Below, one piece after another: positions 32,175 to 40,547 of a stretch of DNA of 45,209 nt. The translations under genes and the position numbers were made by a program. The notes beneath the pieces are model-generated. The model had not been told where the DNA came from. It did no database searches and saw only the letters and a list, made by a program, of their open reading frames with translations. Each line of letters starts with the position of its first letter. Positions within the stretch are counted from its first letter, which is position 1. Source of the stretch: Anaerolineales bacterium (GTDB lineage Bacteria; Chloroflexota; Anaerolineae; Anaerolineales; Villigracilaceae); assembly GCA_030018695.1 (NCBI GenBank), contig JASEHI010000013.1, forward strand, positions 1-45,209. The letters run 5' to 3'.

Positions 32175-32960
32175 ATGAAATTAGCTATTACCGGTAAGGG
32201 CGGCGTTGGAAAGACAACTCTAACGGCTTTGCTGGCGCAGGTTTATGCGGACGCGGGCCGCGACGTTCTGGCTATGGATGCAGACCCATCGCCGTGCCTG
32301 GCGGGGGCGCTGGGCTTTCCCGCTGAATTGCGCGCTCAATTGCATCCTATCGCCGAGATGGACGAACTCATCGAAGAGCGTACCGGCGCCAAGCCCGGCA
32401 CCGTGGGCGGATTCTTCACCCTCAACCCACGCGTGGATGACATCCCGGAACGCTTCAGCGTTCTCCATCGCGGCGTGCGTCTGCTCGAAATGGGCAGCGT
32501 GGACATGGGCGGCTCCGGCTGCATCTGCCCCGAATCCGCCATGCTGAAAACCTTGTTCACACACCTGCTCTTCCGCAAAGATGACGTTCTGCTGCTGGAC
32601 ATGTACGCCGGCGTCGAACACCTCGGCCGCGCCACAGTGGACTTCGTGGACGCCATGCTGGTGGTCGTCGAGCCGACGCGCCGCAGCCTGGGCACGGCCG
32701 CGCAGATCAAGAAACTTGCCAATGATATTGGTTTGACTAAGTTGTGGCTGGTCGGAAATAAAGTGAGAAATGCTGACGAGGCCAAATTCCTCGAAGCCGA
32801 AACCCCCGGCTTGCCGTTACTCGGGTACTTGCCTGCCGATTTGAAGGTGCAGGAGGCGGACAGGCTAGGGATTCCGGTATATGACCATGTTGTATCGCTC
32901 AAAGAGGTCGTGCAGAAAATGTCTGAGAACCTTGCCGGAGCAATTTTTGAAGTAAAATGA
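32175..32960 (+). CDS. cooC: CooC-type nickel-insertion ATPase for CODH/ACS (copy 1)
   Basis: CooC/AcsF ATPases load nickel into carbon monoxide dehydrogenase and acetyl-CoA synthase. The 261-residue product has the deviant Walker A GKGGVGKTT (7-15), DADPSPCL (switch-like Asp), and the CxC motif GCICPE, where CooC binds Ni/Zn at the dimer interface. It ends with LLGYLPADLKVQEADRLG. ATG 32175 is chosen with GAGGAG 8 bases upstream, although the frame is open into the MITE. No CODH gene is in the window, but the acs genes make the role likely. Confidence 0.88.
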   Translation: MKLAITGKGGVGKTTLTALLAQVYADAGRDVLAMDADPSPCLAGALGFPAELRAQLHPIAEMDELIEERTGAKPGTVGGFFTLNPRVDDIPERFSVLHRGVRLLEMGSVDMGGSGCICPESAMLKTLFTHLLFRKDDVLLLDMYAGVEHLGRATVDFVDAMLVVVEPTRRSLGTAAQIKKLANDIGLTKLWLVGNKVRNADEAKFLEAETPGLPLLGYLPADLKVQEADRLGIPVYDHVVSLKEVVQKMSENLAGAIFEVK

Positions 32961-32978
32961 GGTTGGTTGGAGAAACCA

Positions 32979-33218
32979 ATGCCCACTATTCTAAAGATTG
33001 GCCGCCATCGTTTCTTCTTCTTTAGCAAAGAAGATCATGTGCCACCTCACATCCATGTTGAAACGGCTGAAAATGCTGCCAAGTTTTGGTTAAGGCCTGT
33101 AACATTGGATTGGGCAGTTGGCTACAATTCAAAGGAACTTCGCCAAATCAGAGAGTTGGTAGAAGAACACGCCAATCTCTTTCAGGAGAAATGGTATGAA
33201 CACCTTAAGTACCTATAG
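32979..33218 (+). CDS. DUF4160 family small protein
   Basis: The 79-residue product has the family core RHRFFFFSKEDHVPPHIHVE, followed by AKFWLRPV and a C-terminal ELVEEHANLFQEKW helix. DUF4160 genes usually pair with DUF2442 genes, as here, in a toxin-antitoxin-like layout; the function is not established. GGAG is 7 bases before ATG 32979. It overlaps the DUF2442 start by 23 bases (33196-33218). Confidence 0.85.
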   Translation: MPTILKIGRHRFFFFSKEDHVPPHIHVETAENAAKFWLRPVTLDWAVGYNSKELRQIRELVEEHANLFQEKWYEHLKYL

Positions 33219-33441
33219 TCCCACAGCAGTTCTTGCTCTCGATGTTCGCTTCGCAGAGGATATGCTCGTTGTCAGCCTCTCCGATGGGCGCGAAGTGTCA
33301 GCCCCACTGGAATGGTTTCAGCGCTTGAGGGATGCAACACCGAAACAACGCCAAAATTGGCGTCTAATTGCCAAAGGGATCGGGATTCATTGGGAGGAAG
33401 TGGACGAGGATATTTCCGTTGCTATATTGTTGCGCATGTGA
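33196..33441 (+). CDS. DUF2442 family small protein
   Basis: The 81-residue product has the family features ALDVRFAEDMLVVSLSDGREVSAPLEWFQRL and a C-terminal GIHWEEVDEDIS. It overlaps the DUF4160 gene in a typical translationally coupled pair (AGGAG sits within the DUF4160 frame before the ATG). The pair lies between cooC and a decayed cooC-like fragment, so it may have been inserted there. Confidence 0.85.
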   Translation: MNTLSTYSPTAVLALDVRFAEDMLVVSLSDGREVSAPLEWFQRLRDATPKQRQNWRLIAKGIGIHWEEVDEDISVAILLRM

Positions 33442-33456
33442 TAATCAAGGTAGCAG

Positions 33457-33543
33457 GTGACACACTTTGCGCAGAAGCAAGGTATATCCACGGAAACCCT
33501 CATCAATGTTTGGTTGAGCGAGAAAGCCAGGGAAGCCACATAG
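33457..33543 (+). pseudogene. Possible C-terminal fragment of a BrnA/CopG-type antitoxin
   Basis: The short frame reads QKQGISTETLINVWLSEKA before its stop, which resembles the C-terminal helix of BrnA-like ribbon-helix-helix antitoxins (GIPYQTLINLWLKEK). No N-terminal part or toxin is present. The match is short and could be chance. Confidence 0.35.
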
Positions 33544-33732
33544 AAGCCGAGACCCCCGGCATGCCGCTGCTCGGACACATACCGGCCGATTTGAAGGTGC
33601 AGGAGGCTGACAGACTGGGGATCCCGGTCCGCGTATGCCCATGTGCCGGAATTGAAGAAGTCTGTCGAGGTAATGGTAAAAAGGATGACGATGGAAGCCG
33701 GGGAGCGGAAAACTTACGGAAAGGAAGGTTGA
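33543..33732 (+). pseudogene. Frameshifted 3' fragment of a second cooC-like gene
   Basis: The frame encodes EAETPGMPLLGHIPADLKVQ and EADRLGIPV, closely matching residues ~204-233 of the intact cooC at 32175. It then shifts frame (+1 relative to the start) and goes on as YAHVPELKKSVEVM to a stop at 33730. The DNA differs from cooC at many positions, so it is an old paralogue rather than a fresh duplication. It lacks the ATPase half. Confidence 0.7.
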
Positions 33733-33733
33733 G

Positions 33734-33808
33734 GTGATATTACTGGAACGCGCAGTCACATACCTGGAATATGAGCGACAGGCTCTCCGGGAACTACTGG
33801 GGCAATAA
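33734..33808 (+). CDS. Possible small ORF (24 residues)
   Basis: The frame runs GTG to TAA (LERAVTYLEYERQALRELLG). It follows the decayed cooC fragment directly, and the GGAAGG leader ends a few bases before the GTG. The predicted peptide is a single amphipathic helix. It may be a remnant of a larger gene; there is no homology I recognise. Confidence 0.25.
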   Translation: MILLERAVTYLEYERQALRELLGQ

Positions 33809-33817
33809 GGAAGGTGT

Positions 33818-34561
33818 ATGATGACAACCTTGCAGACCCCTGCTATCGAACAGGCGCGACGGGCACCTCGGTCAGTCACAGAGGCGGAGCGCCTGCCTCT
33901 CAACCCTGGCGATCGTCTGACGAGGGCTGAGTTCGAGCGGCGTTACAATGCCCATCCTGAGATCAAAATCGCTGAGCTTATCGAAGGAGTAGTTTACATG
34001 CCCTCGCCAATACGCTTCACCAAACATAGCGAACCTCACGGATACTTGATTACATGGCTTGGCGTCTACATCGCCTCGACGCCCGGTGTGCGGCTGGGGG
34101 ACAATGCCACCGTTCGATTGGATTTCGAGAACGAAGTTCAGCCCGATATTCTGCTCCGGCTCGATACAGTGCTCGGCGGGCGCTCACACATCACCGAGGA
34201 TGATTATGTTGAAGGCCCGCCCGAACTGATCGCAGAAATTGCCGCCAGCAGCGCGGCATACGACCTTTACGACAAGCGCCGTGTCTATGCGCGCAACGGC
34301 GTGCAGGAATACCTGGCTGTGCAAATGTATGAGCAGCGTGTGGATTGGTTTGTCTTGCGCGAGGGGGTTTTCGAGACACTCGCCCCGGACGAAAAGGGGA
34401 TGCTCCGTTCCGAGATATTTCCCGGCCTTTGGCTAAAACCGCAAGCCTTCTGGGCTGGCGACCTGGCGGGAATGTTGGCAACGGTACAAGATGGCCTGGC
34501 ATCGCCGGAACATTCCGCATTCGCCAAGAAGCTCAAGGCAGCGCAGCGGTCCCCCGCTTGA
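33818..34561 (+). CDS. Uma2-family PD-(D/E)xK nuclease-like protein
   Basis: This is a 247-residue member of the Uma2 (DUF820) family, restriction-endonuclease-fold proteins of unclear function. The core is visible as QPDILLRLD, PPELIAEIAASSAAYDLYDK (Asp...Glu...Lys layout) and YARNGVQEYLAV, followed by the LFPGLWL-like SEIFPGLWL strand. AAGGAAGG lies about 7 bases upstream of an ATGATG start. It is an accessory gene placed between the two cooC copies; Uma2 genes are numerous in some Chloroflexota and Cyanobacteria. Confidence 0.85.
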   Translation: MMTTLQTPAIEQARRAPRSVTEAERLPLNPGDRLTRAEFERRYNAHPEIKIAELIEGVVYMPSPIRFTKHSEPHGYLITWLGVYIASTPGVRLGDNATVRLDFENEVQPDILLRLDTVLGGRSHITEDDYVEGPPELIAEIAASSAAYDLYDKRRVYARNGVQEYLAVQMYEQRVDWFVLREGVFETLAPDEKGMLRSEIFPGLWLKPQAFWAGDLAGMLATVQDGLASPEHSAFAKKLKAAQRSPA

Positions 34562-34574
34562 ATGATCGTGAAAC

Positions 34575-35360
34575 ATGACAACCACCATCGCACTCGCAGG
34601 CAAAGGCGGCGTAGGCAAGACCACCGTCGCCGGAATGGTCATCAAATATCTGGCGCAGAATCAAACCGGCAGCATCCTGGCCATTGACGCCGACCCGTCT
34701 TCCAATCTCAACATGGTGCTTGGCTTGGATCTGGAATGGACGGTTGGCGACATTCGCGAGGATATGCTCCAGCAGGTGAAATCCTCGCTGGCGCAGGGCA
34801 GCGCGGCGATGGGGTCGCTGCCCGGCGGGATGAATAAACGCGATTATTTGGAATATCACGTGCGTTCATCGCTGGCCGAAGGCAGCCGCTTTGATTTGAT
34901 TGCCATGGGGCGCGGCGAAGGCACCGGTTGTTACTGCGCGGTCAACCACAATCTGCGCGAGGTAGTGGACGGCTTGAGCCGGCACTATGATTATGTTGTC
35001 ATTGATAACGAGGCGGGCATGGAACATCTCAGCCGCCGGACGACGCGGGATGTGCAGCACCTGCTCATCGTCAGCGACCCGACCCAGCGCGGCCTGGTCG
35101 CCGCGCAACGGATTGCCGAGATGAGCAAGGAACTTGACATCCACATCGAGAAATCCCATCTCATCCTAAATCGCCTGCCAAACGGTGTACCGCCGGAACT
35201 TCAGGAATTTGTTTCTAAACTGGCAATCCCTTTGCTCGGCGTAATCCCCGCAAATAACGAGCTGACCATATTCGAGTACGCCGGCCGCCCGCTGGTGGAA
35301 TTGGACGACGCCTCGCCGGTCTACCAGTCTGTGGCGGGGATGATGAGGAAAATTCTGTAG
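34575..35360 (+). CDS. cooC: CooC-type nickel-insertion ATPase for CODH/ACS (copy 2)
   Basis: The 261-residue product has the P-loop GKGGVGKTT (9-17), DADPSSNLNMVLG, the CxC motif GCYCAV, VIDNEAGMEHLSRR (Walker B and switch) and ILNRLPNG. It is a clear CooC by motif order and differs from copy 1 across most of its length. One copy may serve CODH and the other ACS, as CooC and AcsF do elsewhere (inference). It begins 13 bases after the Uma2 stop, with a weak leader; the next gene starts 8 bases after its stop. Confidence 0.88.
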   Translation: MTTTIALAGKGGVGKTTVAGMVIKYLAQNQTGSILAIDADPSSNLNMVLGLDLEWTVGDIREDMLQQVKSSLAQGSAAMGSLPGGMNKRDYLEYHVRSSLAEGSRFDLIAMGRGEGTGCYCAVNHNLREVVDGLSRHYDYVVIDNEAGMEHLSRRTTRDVQHLLIVSDPTQRGLVAAQRIAEMSKELDIHIEKSHLILNRLPNGVPPELQEFVSKLAIPLLGVIPANNELTIFEYAGRPLVELDDASPVYQSVAGMMRKIL

Positions 35361-35368
35361 GTTGGCAA

Positions 35369-36271
35369 ATGGATATTCTCCTCATCGCCCACCTCTTGAA
35401 CGGCTTACTGATGATCGCCATACCCATCGGGCTGGCCATCTATTTGACGCGCAAATTCAAACTGGACTGGCGGCTTTTCTGGATTGGCGCGGCGACGTTT
35501 GTTCTTTCGCAGGTCGGCCACATTCCTTTCAACTGGGCAGCGACCGTCCTCCTCAACCGCACGCCGCTGGCGAACTGGCCGCAGGGCGAACAACTGGTTT
35601 TCAACGCCATCTTCCTCGGCCTGAGCGCAGGGTGTTGGGAAGAATTCTTTCGCTATGGTATGTATCGCTGGTGGGTAAAGGATGCCCGCTCATGGGGAAA
35701 GGGACTCCTGGCTGGCGCAGGTCACGGCGGGATCGAAGCCATCATCTTGGGCGCGCTGGCTTTGTATGGCTTTGTGCAACTCGTCATCCTGCGCAATGCG
35801 GATGCCGCACAGTTATCCCAAGTGGTGGGTGCAGACAAGGTGGCATTGGCGCAGGCTCAAATCACGGCCTACTGGTCTGCGCCGTGGCACATGGCCATTC
35901 TGGGAGCGGTGGAACGTCTCTTTGCCATATCTTTCCATTTGGCGCTGTCTTTGCTTGTATTGCAGGCCTTAACCCGCCGGCAGGGCTGGTGGGTTTGGCT
36001 GGCAGTCGTTCTTCACGCCCTTGTGAACGGGCTGGCCGTTTATCTTCTCGGGATTGGGCTGTCGGCTTATGCAATTGAAGGCGTGATCGGATTGGCTGCC
36101 ATTTTGGCGGTTGCCATCATCTTTGCCCTGCGCCAGCCGGAGCCACAAGCGGACCCTTCGACAGGCTCAGGGTTAGGCCTTGCGCCTGATTCCCCGATCC
36201 CCGTGCCGAACTTCACGTCACAGCCAGTCGCGGAGACGCCGGAGAATCTGGATAAAACTCGTTACCAGTAG
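35369..36271 (+). CDS. YhfC-like polytopic membrane protein (CPBP-type intramembrane protease relative)
   Basis: The 300-residue product has about seven membrane segments. Possible active-site motifs of intramembrane metalloproteases are WEEFFRYGMY (EExxR), GAGHGGIEA (His), ISFHLALSLL (His) and VLHALVNGLA (His). YhfC family proteins have this pattern; their substrates are unknown. The tail after the last helix is Pro/Ser-rich and carries a CCCTTCGACAGGCTCAGGG repeat word in frame, so it is probably disordered. Confidence 0.7.
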   Translation: MDILLIAHLLNGLLMIAIPIGLAIYLTRKFKLDWRLFWIGAATFVLSQVGHIPFNWAATVLLNRTPLANWPQGEQLVFNAIFLGLSAGCWEEFFRYGMYRWWVKDARSWGKGLLAGAGHGGIEAIILGALALYGFVQLVILRNADAAQLSQVVGADKVALAQAQITAYWSAPWHMAILGAVERLFAISFHLALSLLVLQALTRRQGWWVWLAVVLHALVNGLAVYLLGIGLSAYAIEGVIGLAAILAVAIIFALRQPEPQADPSTGSGLGLAPDSPIPVPNFTSQPVAETPENLDKTRYQ

Positions 36272-36470
36272 GGCGGGTTTCTTACCCGCCAATGGCGGTG
36301 GAAATCTTACCCGCCAATGGCGGCGGGATTGGAATCCCGCCCTACATTTTGCTGGTTCTGACGGAATTTGTGGTTTCGTCGTCAACCATCCACGAATAAG
36401 ACCACGAATGCTCGAATTGATGCATTTTCATTCGTTTATTCGTGAAAATTCGTGGACGGTTTGGACAAAA
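36272..36470 (+). repeat. REP-like palindromes and a CGAAT-word inverted repeat before the ABC transporter
   Basis: The 250-bp gap between the YhfC-like gene and the ABC ATPase holds two elements. At 36269-36345, GTAGGGCGGGTTTCTTACCCGCC and GGCGGGATTGGAATCCCGCC palindromes share AATGGCGG spacers. At 36390-36465, CGAATAAGACCACGAAT words are mirrored by ATTCGTTTATTCGTG words. The remaining ~50 bases show no recognisable signal apart from a weak ribosome site. Confidence 0.75.
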
Positions 36471-36521
36471 CATAACCCAACCACAAAATCCAGCAGAATC
36501 AGACATTTTGCAAGAGGCACA

Positions 36522-37430
36522 ATGATCCACACTGAAAACCTGACCAAACGCTTCAAAGACATCCTCGCCGTGGATGGCCTCAGCCTGGATGTGGCCGAGG
36601 GGGAGGTATTCGGCTTCCTCGGTCCGAACGGCGCCGGGAAGACTACCACCGTGCGCATGTTGGCCTGCCTGATCGGGCCGACCGGCGGCGCGGCGACGGT
36701 CAACGGATTCGTGGTCGGCAAACAGGATACCGACATCCGCCGCAACGTCGGCGTGCTGACCGAGACACCCGGCATGTACGATAACCTGTCCGCCGAGTAC
36801 AACCTGCGCATTTTCGCCGAGTTGTACGAGGTGAAAGATGTGACCGGACAGGTGGAGAAGTATCTCAAGATGCTCGGCCTGTGGGAACGGCGTTTTGATA
36901 CCGCCGGAACGTTCTCGAAGGGCATGAAGCAGAAACTGGCCATAGCCCGCGCCCTGCTGCACGAGCCGCGCATCCTGTTCCTGGACGAGCCGACCGCGGG
37001 GCTGGACCCGGAGGCGGCGCGCCTCGTCCGTGACTTCATTGCCGAACTCAAGAAGGAAGGCCGGACGATTTTCCTCTGCACCCACAACCTGGACGAAGCC
37101 GACCGGCTGTGCGACCGCATCGGCGTATTCAAGACCCATATGTTGGTGGTGGATACGCCTGCCAACCTGCGCCGGACGATGTTCGGGCGGAAGGTAGTGT
37201 TCCATTTGCGGGAGGCAGGCGAAGGATCCGCGGGGGTGCTGCGGACAATGCCCTTCGTGCGGGAGGTCAAAGTCGTGGAGAATAAGCTGCTGGTAACGGT
37301 GGATGATCCCGAGACGCATAATCCCGAAATCATCCGCGCCCTGGTCAACTCCGGCGCGGAGGTGCAGTTCGTCGGCGAGCTGCGCCACTCGTTGGAAGAT
37401 GTCTATTTGCAGTTGGTGAAAAATGTGTAG
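36522..37430 (+). CDS. ABC transporter ATP-binding protein
   Basis: The 302-residue product has Walker A GPNGAGKTT near residue 38, a signature FSKGMKQKL (variant of LSGGQ), Walker B RILFLDEPT and the switch His in FLCTHNLDEA. The C-terminal ~70 residues are a regulatory extension found in ABC-2/NatA-type exporters. It forms a unit with the permease 105 bases downstream. The substrate is unknown. Start ATG 36522 follows AAGAGG. Confidence 0.9.
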   Translation: MIHTENLTKRFKDILAVDGLSLDVAEGEVFGFLGPNGAGKTTTVRMLACLIGPTGGAATVNGFVVGKQDTDIRRNVGVLTETPGMYDNLSAEYNLRIFAELYEVKDVTGQVEKYLKMLGLWERRFDTAGTFSKGMKQKLAIARALLHEPRILFLDEPTAGLDPEAARLVRDFIAELKKEGRTIFLCTHNLDEADRLCDRIGVFKTHMLVVDTPANLRRTMFGRKVVFHLREAGEGSAGVLRTMPFVREVKVVENKLLVTVDDPETHNPEIIRALVNSGAEVQFVGELRHSLEDVYLQLVKNV

Positions 37431-37520
37431 AACCTTTAACGCGAATTGCGCCAATGAGCGAATGCCGCGAATGGTTTTTATATTCGCGTAATTCGCCAAT
37501 TCGCGATATTCGCGTTGAGA
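37431..37520 (+). repeat. GCGAATTCGC-word inverted repeat between ABC ATPase and permease
   Basis: TTAACGCGAATTGCGCCAATGAGCGAATGCCGCGAAT and TATTCGCGTAATTCGCCAATTCGCGATATTCGCGTT (each written here as separated words) are inverted relative to each other around a GGTTTTTA loop. Like other gaps in the window, this one is nearly all repeat. Confidence 0.75.
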
Positions 37521-37535
37521 GTCGTGAGAGGATTT

Positions 37536-38336
37536 ATGAATAAGATCAAAACCATCATTCGCAAAGAATGGGCGGAGGTATTCAAAAACCGCATGGTGAT
37601 TTTCACCGTGGCCTTCCTGCCGCTGCTGCTGACGGCCCTCCCCCTGGGTATCATCTTCGCGACGCGTGACGCCTCGAGCAGGACGGGCGAGGCGCTTGAC
37701 AGCCAGTTGCCATCCGAGATGACCCAGTCTATGTGCCCGGAAGGGGTGAACAGCGCGGAATGCTTCCAGATTTTCATGGTCAGCCAGTTCATGATGATGT
37801 TCATGATCGTGCCGGTGGCCATCCCGGTGACAATCGCAGCGTATTCGATCGTCGGTGAGAAGACCACCCGCAGCCTGGAGCCGCTGTTGGCGACACCCAT
37901 CACTACCATCGAATTGCTGGTGGGGAAGTGCCTGGCAGCGGTCATCCCGGCGGTGCTGGCAACTTACGCTGCCTTCGGGCTTTTCGCGCTCGGCTCGTGG
38001 CTGCTGGTAGCCAACAAGATGCTGCTGAGCGCGCTGCTGGACGCCCGCTGGTTGATCGCCATTTTCATCGTCGGGCCGCTGCTGGCGCTGATGTCCGTGG
38101 CCTTCGCGCTGATGGTTTCCTCGCGCGTCAGCGACCCGCGCGTGGCGGAACAAGTCTCGATGGTCATCATCGTGCCGGTGCTGGTCGGATTATTTGGTCA
38201 GATGGCTGGATTGTTCGTATTGAATAAGCAGGTGATCTCAAGCGTTGCGGTCGTCATGCTGGCGCTGGACGCGCTGCTGGTCTACCTGGCGACGCGCGTC
38301 TTCCAGCGCGAGTCGATCTTGACGCGGTGGAAGTAG
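37536..38336 (+). CDS. ABC-2 type transporter permease
   Basis: The 266-residue product has six hydrophobic segments: ~24-45, ~95-115, ~138-165, ~180-200, ~215-235 and ~240-255. A large extracytoplasmic loop after the first segment contains two cysteines (MCPEGVNSAECF). It has the layout of NatB/ABC-2 exporters and pairs with the ATPase upstream. ATG 37536 is preferred because GAGAGG lies ~7 bases upstream. Confidence 0.85.
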   Translation: MNKIKTIIRKEWAEVFKNRMVIFTVAFLPLLLTALPLGIIFATRDASSRTGEALDSQLPSEMTQSMCPEGVNSAECFQIFMVSQFMMMFMIVPVAIPVTIAAYSIVGEKTTRSLEPLLATPITTIELLVGKCLAAVIPAVLATYAAFGLFALGSWLLVANKMLLSALLDARWLIAIFIVGPLLALMSVAFALMVSSRVSDPRVAEQVSMVIIVPVLVGLFGQMAGLFVLNKQVISSVAVVMLALDALLVYLATRVFQRESILTRWK

Positions 38337-38540
38337 GGCGGATTGCCAATCCGCCCCACGGATTTTGGCGCGGTGGAAGTAAAAGAAAGCGAGAAACTAC
38401 TCAGCCAAGCCGCGAACTCGCCGAGTTGTCACCCTGAGCGGAGCGTTCTTGGCGGAGCGAAGGGTCTCCTGCTCCGTTGGGAGATGCTTCGTCGCAAAAA
38501 CCGCACCTCAGCATGACAAGCCTACGTGGTTACGAACGGG
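38337..38540 (+). repeat. REP-like palindrome and TGTCACCCTGAGCGG repeat
   Basis: Within the 263-bp gap before the next gene, GTAGGGCGGATTGCCAATCCGCCC forms a perfect palindrome directly over the permease stop. From 38428 to 38520, TGTCACCCTGAGCGGAGCG...GAAGGGTCTCCTGC is followed by GGAGATGCTTCG and CTCAGCATGACA, an inverted pair. The last ~60 bases before the ATG (CACGAATTTCACGGATGACACGG) are another CACGGAT-word tract. Confidence 0.7.
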
Positions 38541-38599
38541 ACACGAATTTCACGGATGACACGGAAAAGGCACGGATTTTTTACGGCAAAGGTGACGTT

Positions 38600-39361
38600 A
38601 TGAAGAAATCGGGTATCGCTGTTGTGTTTGTTATTCTTGTCAGTCTGTTGGTTTCTTCTTCGGTTCATGCCCAAACCGAGGAACTGATCCTCTCCTTCTC
38701 GCGCGACTTTGGCTACTCCTCCGGCGCCGGCGACATTCAAGGCACGTTCTCCATGAAAGTCAGCGGGCCGGACGATCTGGTGCGGGTGGAGTTTTACATT
38801 GATGAGATGAAAATTGGCGAGGATACCGAGCCGCCATTCAGGCTACAGTTCATCACCGATAACTATCCCCTCGGACTGCACGAGATGTACGCGGTCGGTT
38901 ACACAGCGGACGGGCGCGAATATCGCTCGAAGGTGGTCACGGCCAACTTCGTCTCTGCAGACGAGGGCTGGCAGACCGCGTCGAAGATCATGTTCCCGCT
39001 GTTGGCGGTAGTATTCGGCGCCATCATCCTGGGATTTGTCGTTCCGATGCTGATGGGACGCGGCAAGCTTACCGAACTACCCCTCGGCGCTGAACGGAAG
39101 TATGGCATCAGCGGAGGTGGGATCTGCCCGAAGTGCAAGCGTCCCTTTGCGCTGCCGCTCTTCAGCATGAATCTTGGATTCTCCAAACTGGCCCGCTGCC
39201 CATATTGCGGAAAGGTGGGGGTGGTGCGCGTCCAGCCGCTGGCGAAACTACGCCAGGCTGAACAAGCGGAGCTGGAACAGGCCGAGGGACAAGTACCAGA
39301 AATTTCGGAAGAAGAGAAGCTCAAGAAGGAATTGGACGACTCGAAGTATCAGGGAATGTAG
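38600..39361 (+). CDS. Membrane protein with exported Ig-like domain and cytoplasmic zinc ribbon
   Basis: The 253-residue product has a signal peptide (residues 1-25, MKKSGIAVVFVILVSLLVSS, cleaved after VHA). An Ig-like domain (~40-125, VEFYIDEMKIGEDTEPPF ... YTADGREYRSKVV) is followed by a transmembrane helix (MFPLLAVVFGAIILGFVV, ~135-155). A zinc ribbon with CPKCKRP and CPYCGK pairs (~180 and ~210) and an acidic Glu/Ala-rich tail that may be coiled coil complete it. It could sense something outside and act inside, but the function is not known. Its 3' end overlaps that of the convergent Fe-ADH gene (39321-39361). Confidence 0.75.
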   Translation: MKKSGIAVVFVILVSLLVSSSVHAQTEELILSFSRDFGYSSGAGDIQGTFSMKVSGPDDLVRVEFYIDEMKIGEDTEPPFRLQFITDNYPLGLHEMYAVGYTADGREYRSKVVTANFVSADEGWQTASKIMFPLLAVVFGAIILGFVVPMLMGRGKLTELPLGAERKYGISGGGICPKCKRPFALPLFSMNLGFSKLARCPYCGKVGVVRVQPLAKLRQAEQAELEQAEGQVPEISEEEKLKKELDDSKYQGM

Positions 39362-40547
39362 GCAAACATAACCAATGATGTCTCAAGCAAGCCTTCTCCA
39401 GAATCCCCACCAATTCCTGCTCGGTCAACGCTACCGGATTGCCTTTCATGCTGCTTGACTTTTTTGCCTCTGCGACAATGACAGGATACGCGTCAGCGGT
39501 CAAGCCATAGGCTGACAAAGGGGGAATGTTCATTTCATCCAGCAATTGTTGCACCCACTCGATCCCTGCTTCTGTTTTCGCCTGAACGTCCCCTGTCAGG
39601 ATTTGCGCGATTTCCGCGTAGCGCGCCAGGGTGGGGGCGCTAGGCTGGCGCGCTTTCAAGGCGCGCATATTCGCTTCCATTACGAAAGGCAATAGGCGGG
39701 CGCAGACCGCCCCGTGCGGCGCGGGGAACATCCCTCCGATCACACTCGCAAATCCATGCGCCGCCCCCAACCGGGCATTGGCGAGCGCCATCCCGCTGAA
39801 CAGGCTGGCCAGCGACATATCCTGGCGCGCATCTTTATCCTTTCCATCCTGATAAGCGCGCAATAGGCTGCGCGCCGCGCGGCGCATCCCTTCGCGGCAG
39901 ACGGCGTCCGTCATCGGGTTGGCCGCATTGGATACGAACGGCTCGATGAGTTGGGTCAATGCGTCCAGGCCGGTGGCCGCGGTCACAGAGGGCGGCAGGG
40001 AATAGGTCAACTCCGGGTCAACGACGGCCAGCTTTGGCAGCAGGAATGGGCTGCGCAGGCTGACCTTGACCTGTTGCTCCGGCGCGACGATCACCGCGTT
40101 GCGCGTCACTTCCGTGCCGGTGCCGGCTGTGGTCGGGATGGCGATGCAGGGGGCGGATGGCTCTTGGAAGGATTTTCCCTTCCCGATCACTTCCAGGTAA
40201 TCGTAAATATCCCCCGGATTGGTCAGCAGGGCGGCGATGGCCTTTCCGGTATCCAGCGCGCTGCCGCCGCCGATGCCGATGACCAGGTCGCAGCCGCCCT
40301 CGCGCGCGATCCGCAAACCCTCTAACACGACCACAACGGTTGGCTCGCCGGTGATTGGATAGAGGAGGGCTTCCACGCCAGCGGCGCGCAATCCTTCGCG
40401 CAGCGGCGCGCTGCGTTCGAGAGAGCCTACCACTAACGCGCGGCGGCCAAACGCTCGTGCGGCTTGGGGTATTTCCGCGCAGGCCCCGGGTCCGAAAAGG
40501 ATGCGGCTGGCAGTGGCAAACTCGAAGCGCACGTCACCAGTTCCCAT
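39321..40547 (-). CDS. Iron-containing alcohol dehydrogenase family protein
   Basis: The 408-residue group III (Fe) ADH-fold protein oxidises or reduces an alcohol/aldehyde with NAD(P). The nucleotide loop is [16 protein letters not shown], the [12 protein letters not shown] motif follows, then [17 protein letters not shown] and [20 protein letters not shown]. The conserved metal ligands are normally Asp, His (4 residues on), His and His. Here the second position in GLDALTQ is Gln rather than His, while the two later His are present. ATG 40547 is the start used, and the ATG at 40550 is possible; it overlaps the ABM gene by 14 bases. The C-terminal ~17 residues are encoded across the convergent gene and are not family-like. 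Confidence 0.85.
   Translation of the reverse strand: MGTGDVRFEFATASRILFGPGACAEIPQAARAFGRRALVVGSLERSAPLREGLRAAGVEALLYPITGEPTVVVVLEGLRIAREGGCDLVIGIGGGSALDTGKAIAALLTNPGDIYDYLEVIGKGKSFQEPSAPCIAIPTTAGTGTEVTRNAVIVAPEQQVKVSLRSPFLLPKLAVVDPELTYSLPPSVTAATGLDALTQLIEPFVSNAANPMTDAVCREGMRRAARSLLRAYQDGKDKDARQDMSLASLFSGMALANARLGAAHGFASVIGGMFPAPHGAVCARLLPFVMEANMRALKARQPSAPTLARYAEIAQILTGDVQAKTEAGIEWVQQLLDEMNIPPLSAYGLTADAYPVIVAEAKKSSSMKGNPVALTEQELVGILEKACLRHHWLCLPTFPDTSSRPIPS

Noticed and set aside
36342-38153. A long open frame (603 codons) on the - strand across the ABC transporter genes
   Set aside because: It is the antisense of two clear ABC genes; composition is His/Arg/Gln-rich with no domain.
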